From Candidatus Methanoperedens sp. (GTDB lineage: Archaea > Halobacteriota > Methanosarcinia > Methanosarcinales > Methanoperedenaceae): a stretch of 22,722 bases of DNA. The stretch is from the NCBI GenBank assembly GCA_023249275.1, contig JAHFCV010000017.1:1-22722 (forward strand), given 5' to 3'. Each line of letters starts with the position of its first letter. The stretch's first letter is position 1. The notes under the pieces were generated by a model. It made no database searches. It was not told where the DNA came from and saw only the letters and a program-made list of their open reading frames with translations. Both the position numbers and the translations under genes were made by a program. Positions 21,599-22,722 of this stretch are shown here, piece after piece.

Positions 21599-22447
21599 TC
21601 ATGCTTTCAAAACCAGAACCGGTCTCTTTGCGTTTCTCACCACATTCTCGGCGATACTCCCTATCCGTATCTCTTCTACCAGCCCTTTTCCTCTTGTACC
21701 TATGGCTATCAAAGAAGCATCTTCCTCCTCAGCCACCTTGTTTATCTCATAAACAGGATTTCCGATGTGAACGTGAAACTCTGCATTAAGACCTGCGTTT
21801 TTCAAATAGTCCTGTGTATCTATTAGTTTAGTCTCGGCTTCCCTGACATTTGCATCAAGTTCTTCTTTTGTTTCCCCTTTATCAACCACATGCACAAGGA
21901 TTATCTTGCCTGTATTTGGTATCTCTTTCACTATGAAGAGCGTTTGTTCAGCATTCTTTGAGAAATCGGTTGGATACAGTACTTTTGAGAATATTTTATC
22001 ACAGTATTTTTCAAAAGCTTCTCCTTCAAGTTTTTCTGCAACCTTGTGGCGCATTATCAAAAGGTTTGTTTTTCCGTAGCGCAGGACATCCGAAGAAACG
22101 CTTCCGAGCAGGATATCCTTTATCAGGCTTCGTCCCCTTGCGCCCATAACAACGAGAGAGATATTTTCTTCTTCGACCGTTCTGAGAATTTCTCTTCCCG
22201 GTATGCCGATATTTACTCTTGTTTTTACTGTTTTCCCGGGTGATTCAAGACGATTTTGCTGCTCCCTGAGTATTAATTCAGCCCTTTTTACAAGTACGCT
22301 TTCGCTTTCTTCCCCGTAGGCTGTTCCTTTTGGATCGATTACGTGCTGGATAACTATCTCTTTTATGCCGGGAATCTCGCCCAGGCATTCTGTTATTTTT
22401 TGCGCGTAATCCGAGAAATCCGTTGCATATAATATCCTTTCAAACAT
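21599..22447 (-). CDS. Tandem universal stress protein (two UspA domains)
   Basis: 282 aa, two UspA domains, 1-~140 and ~150-282. Each starts with the strand-loop typical of the family (RILYATDFSDYAQ; KVLYPTDFSKNAE). Each carries the ATP-binding motif G-2x-G-9x-G[ST]: GARGRSLIKDILLGS and GTRGKGLVEEIRIGS. UspA proteins bind ATP and help cells under starvation, oxidative or metal stress; the exact mechanism differs by member. It lies 58 nt downstream of the arsenite transporter gene in the same direction, which fits a stress-linked transcript. Confidence 0.93.
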   Translation of the reverse strand: MFERILYATDFSDYAQKITECLGEIPGIKEIVIQHVIDPKGTAYGEESESVLVKRAELILREQQNRLESPGKTVKTRVNIGIPGREILRTVEEENISLVVMGARGRSLIKDILLGSVSSDVLRYGKTNLLIMRHKVAEKLEGEAFEKYCDKIFSKVLYPTDFSKNAEQTLFIVKEIPNTGKIILVHVVDKGETKEELDANVREAETKLIDTQDYLKNAGLNAEFHVHIGNPVYEINKVAEEEDASLIAIGTRGKGLVEEIRIGSIAENVVRNAKRPVLVLKA

Positions 22448-22505
22448 TCCTTACTCCTCCTTGTATTCAGTTTATCGTTGCAACATCATTAACTTTTCTT
22501 TTTTA

Positions 22506-22721
22506 TCAAAAGCCCTTTTCTACAAACCATATAACGCTCACCCTTCTTGCAACATGCACCAACCCCAGCATCACGGGGACTTCAATTAACGGTCCGACAA
22601 CGGCAGCAAAAGCCTCGCCGGAACCTATCCCGAAAACCGCAACAGCCACAGCAATCGCAAGTTCGAAGTTGTTGCTCGCTGCTGTGAATGCAAGGGTTGT
22701 GGAATGCTCATAGGAAAAACC
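22506..22721 (-). CDS. ACR3-family arsenite efflux permease (5' partial)
   Basis: The gene runs off the right edge; 71 C-terminal residues are visible. The sequence TAASNNFELAIAVAVAVFGI with GSGEAFAAVVGPLIEVPVM is the strongly conserved end of ACR3 (bile/arsenite permease superfamily), including the conserved SNNFE segment. ACR3 exports arsenite using the proton gradient. The short hydrophilic tail ends VEKGF then TGA. The upstream remainder, and any arsR regulator, lie outside the window. Confidence 0.9.
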   Translation of the reverse strand, partial: GFSYEHSTTLAFTAASNNFELAIAVAVAVFGIGSGEAFAAVVGPLIEVPVMLGLVHVARRVSVIWFVEKGF

Positions 22722-22722
22722 A

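Overview
The window reads as a chromosomal segment of a euryarchaeon. The clearest archaeal markers are ribosomal protein S19e next to PDCD5, a PIN-RecA-KH ATPase, KaiC-family ATPases, and TATA-box promoters with either Shine-Dalgarno (SD) sites or apparently leaderless starts. A heterodisulfide-reductase-D-like CCG protein and a GXGXG (FwdC/GltB3-type) protein point towards the Methanosarcinales. A 'Ca. Methanoperedens'-like (ANME-2d) origin is plausible but is inference only. No rRNA, tRNA, CRISPR array or transposase was seen.

Left part (1-8365). A 5'-truncated CCG Fe-S oxidoreductase ends in a perfect palindromic terminator. It is followed by a thioredoxin-fold-like protein and a coupled pair made of a 55-aa zinc ribbon and an unknown protein. 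After a structured repeat comes a minus-strand operon: MscS channel, small membrane protein, thioredoxin-like protein. The last gene is cut by a 20-bp palindrome that carries an in-frame stop. On the plus strand follow an FKBP lipoprotein with a membrane-anchored OB-fold protein, an ABC-2 exporter pair, and a C-terminally short cysteinyl-tRNA synthetase.

Centre (8352-16055). Two minus-strand signalling modules stand out. Module 1 is a degenerate KaiC-like protein, then a degenerate KaiC-like domain fused to a small Ras/Arf-like GTPase, then a roadblock/LC7 protein, all overlapping or nearly so. It runs directly into YhbY, S19e and PDCD5. Module 2 is an intact KaiC-like ATPase, a second roadblock/LC7 protein and a FIST sensor protein. 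Between them lie two small winged-helix proteins (convergent, overlapping), a 29-aa micro-ORF with a perfect SD, and a UbiA-family prenyltransferase. By analogy with MglA/MglB and actinobacterial conservons, module 1 looks like a GTPase switch with its roadblock regulator. Module 2 looks like a FIST ligand sensor linked to an ATPase through a roadblock protein. This double arrangement is the most interesting content of the window.

Right part (16182-22722). A PIN-RecA-KH ATPase lies upstream of module 2. A gene-free 580-bp stretch holds two hairpin-rich repeats; one is a second, inverted and longer copy of the element at 1986-2110. Then follow an HhH-MutS-like ATPase paired with a GXGXG protein, a tandem universal stress protein, and the 3' end of an ACR3-type arsenite efflux gene at the window edge.
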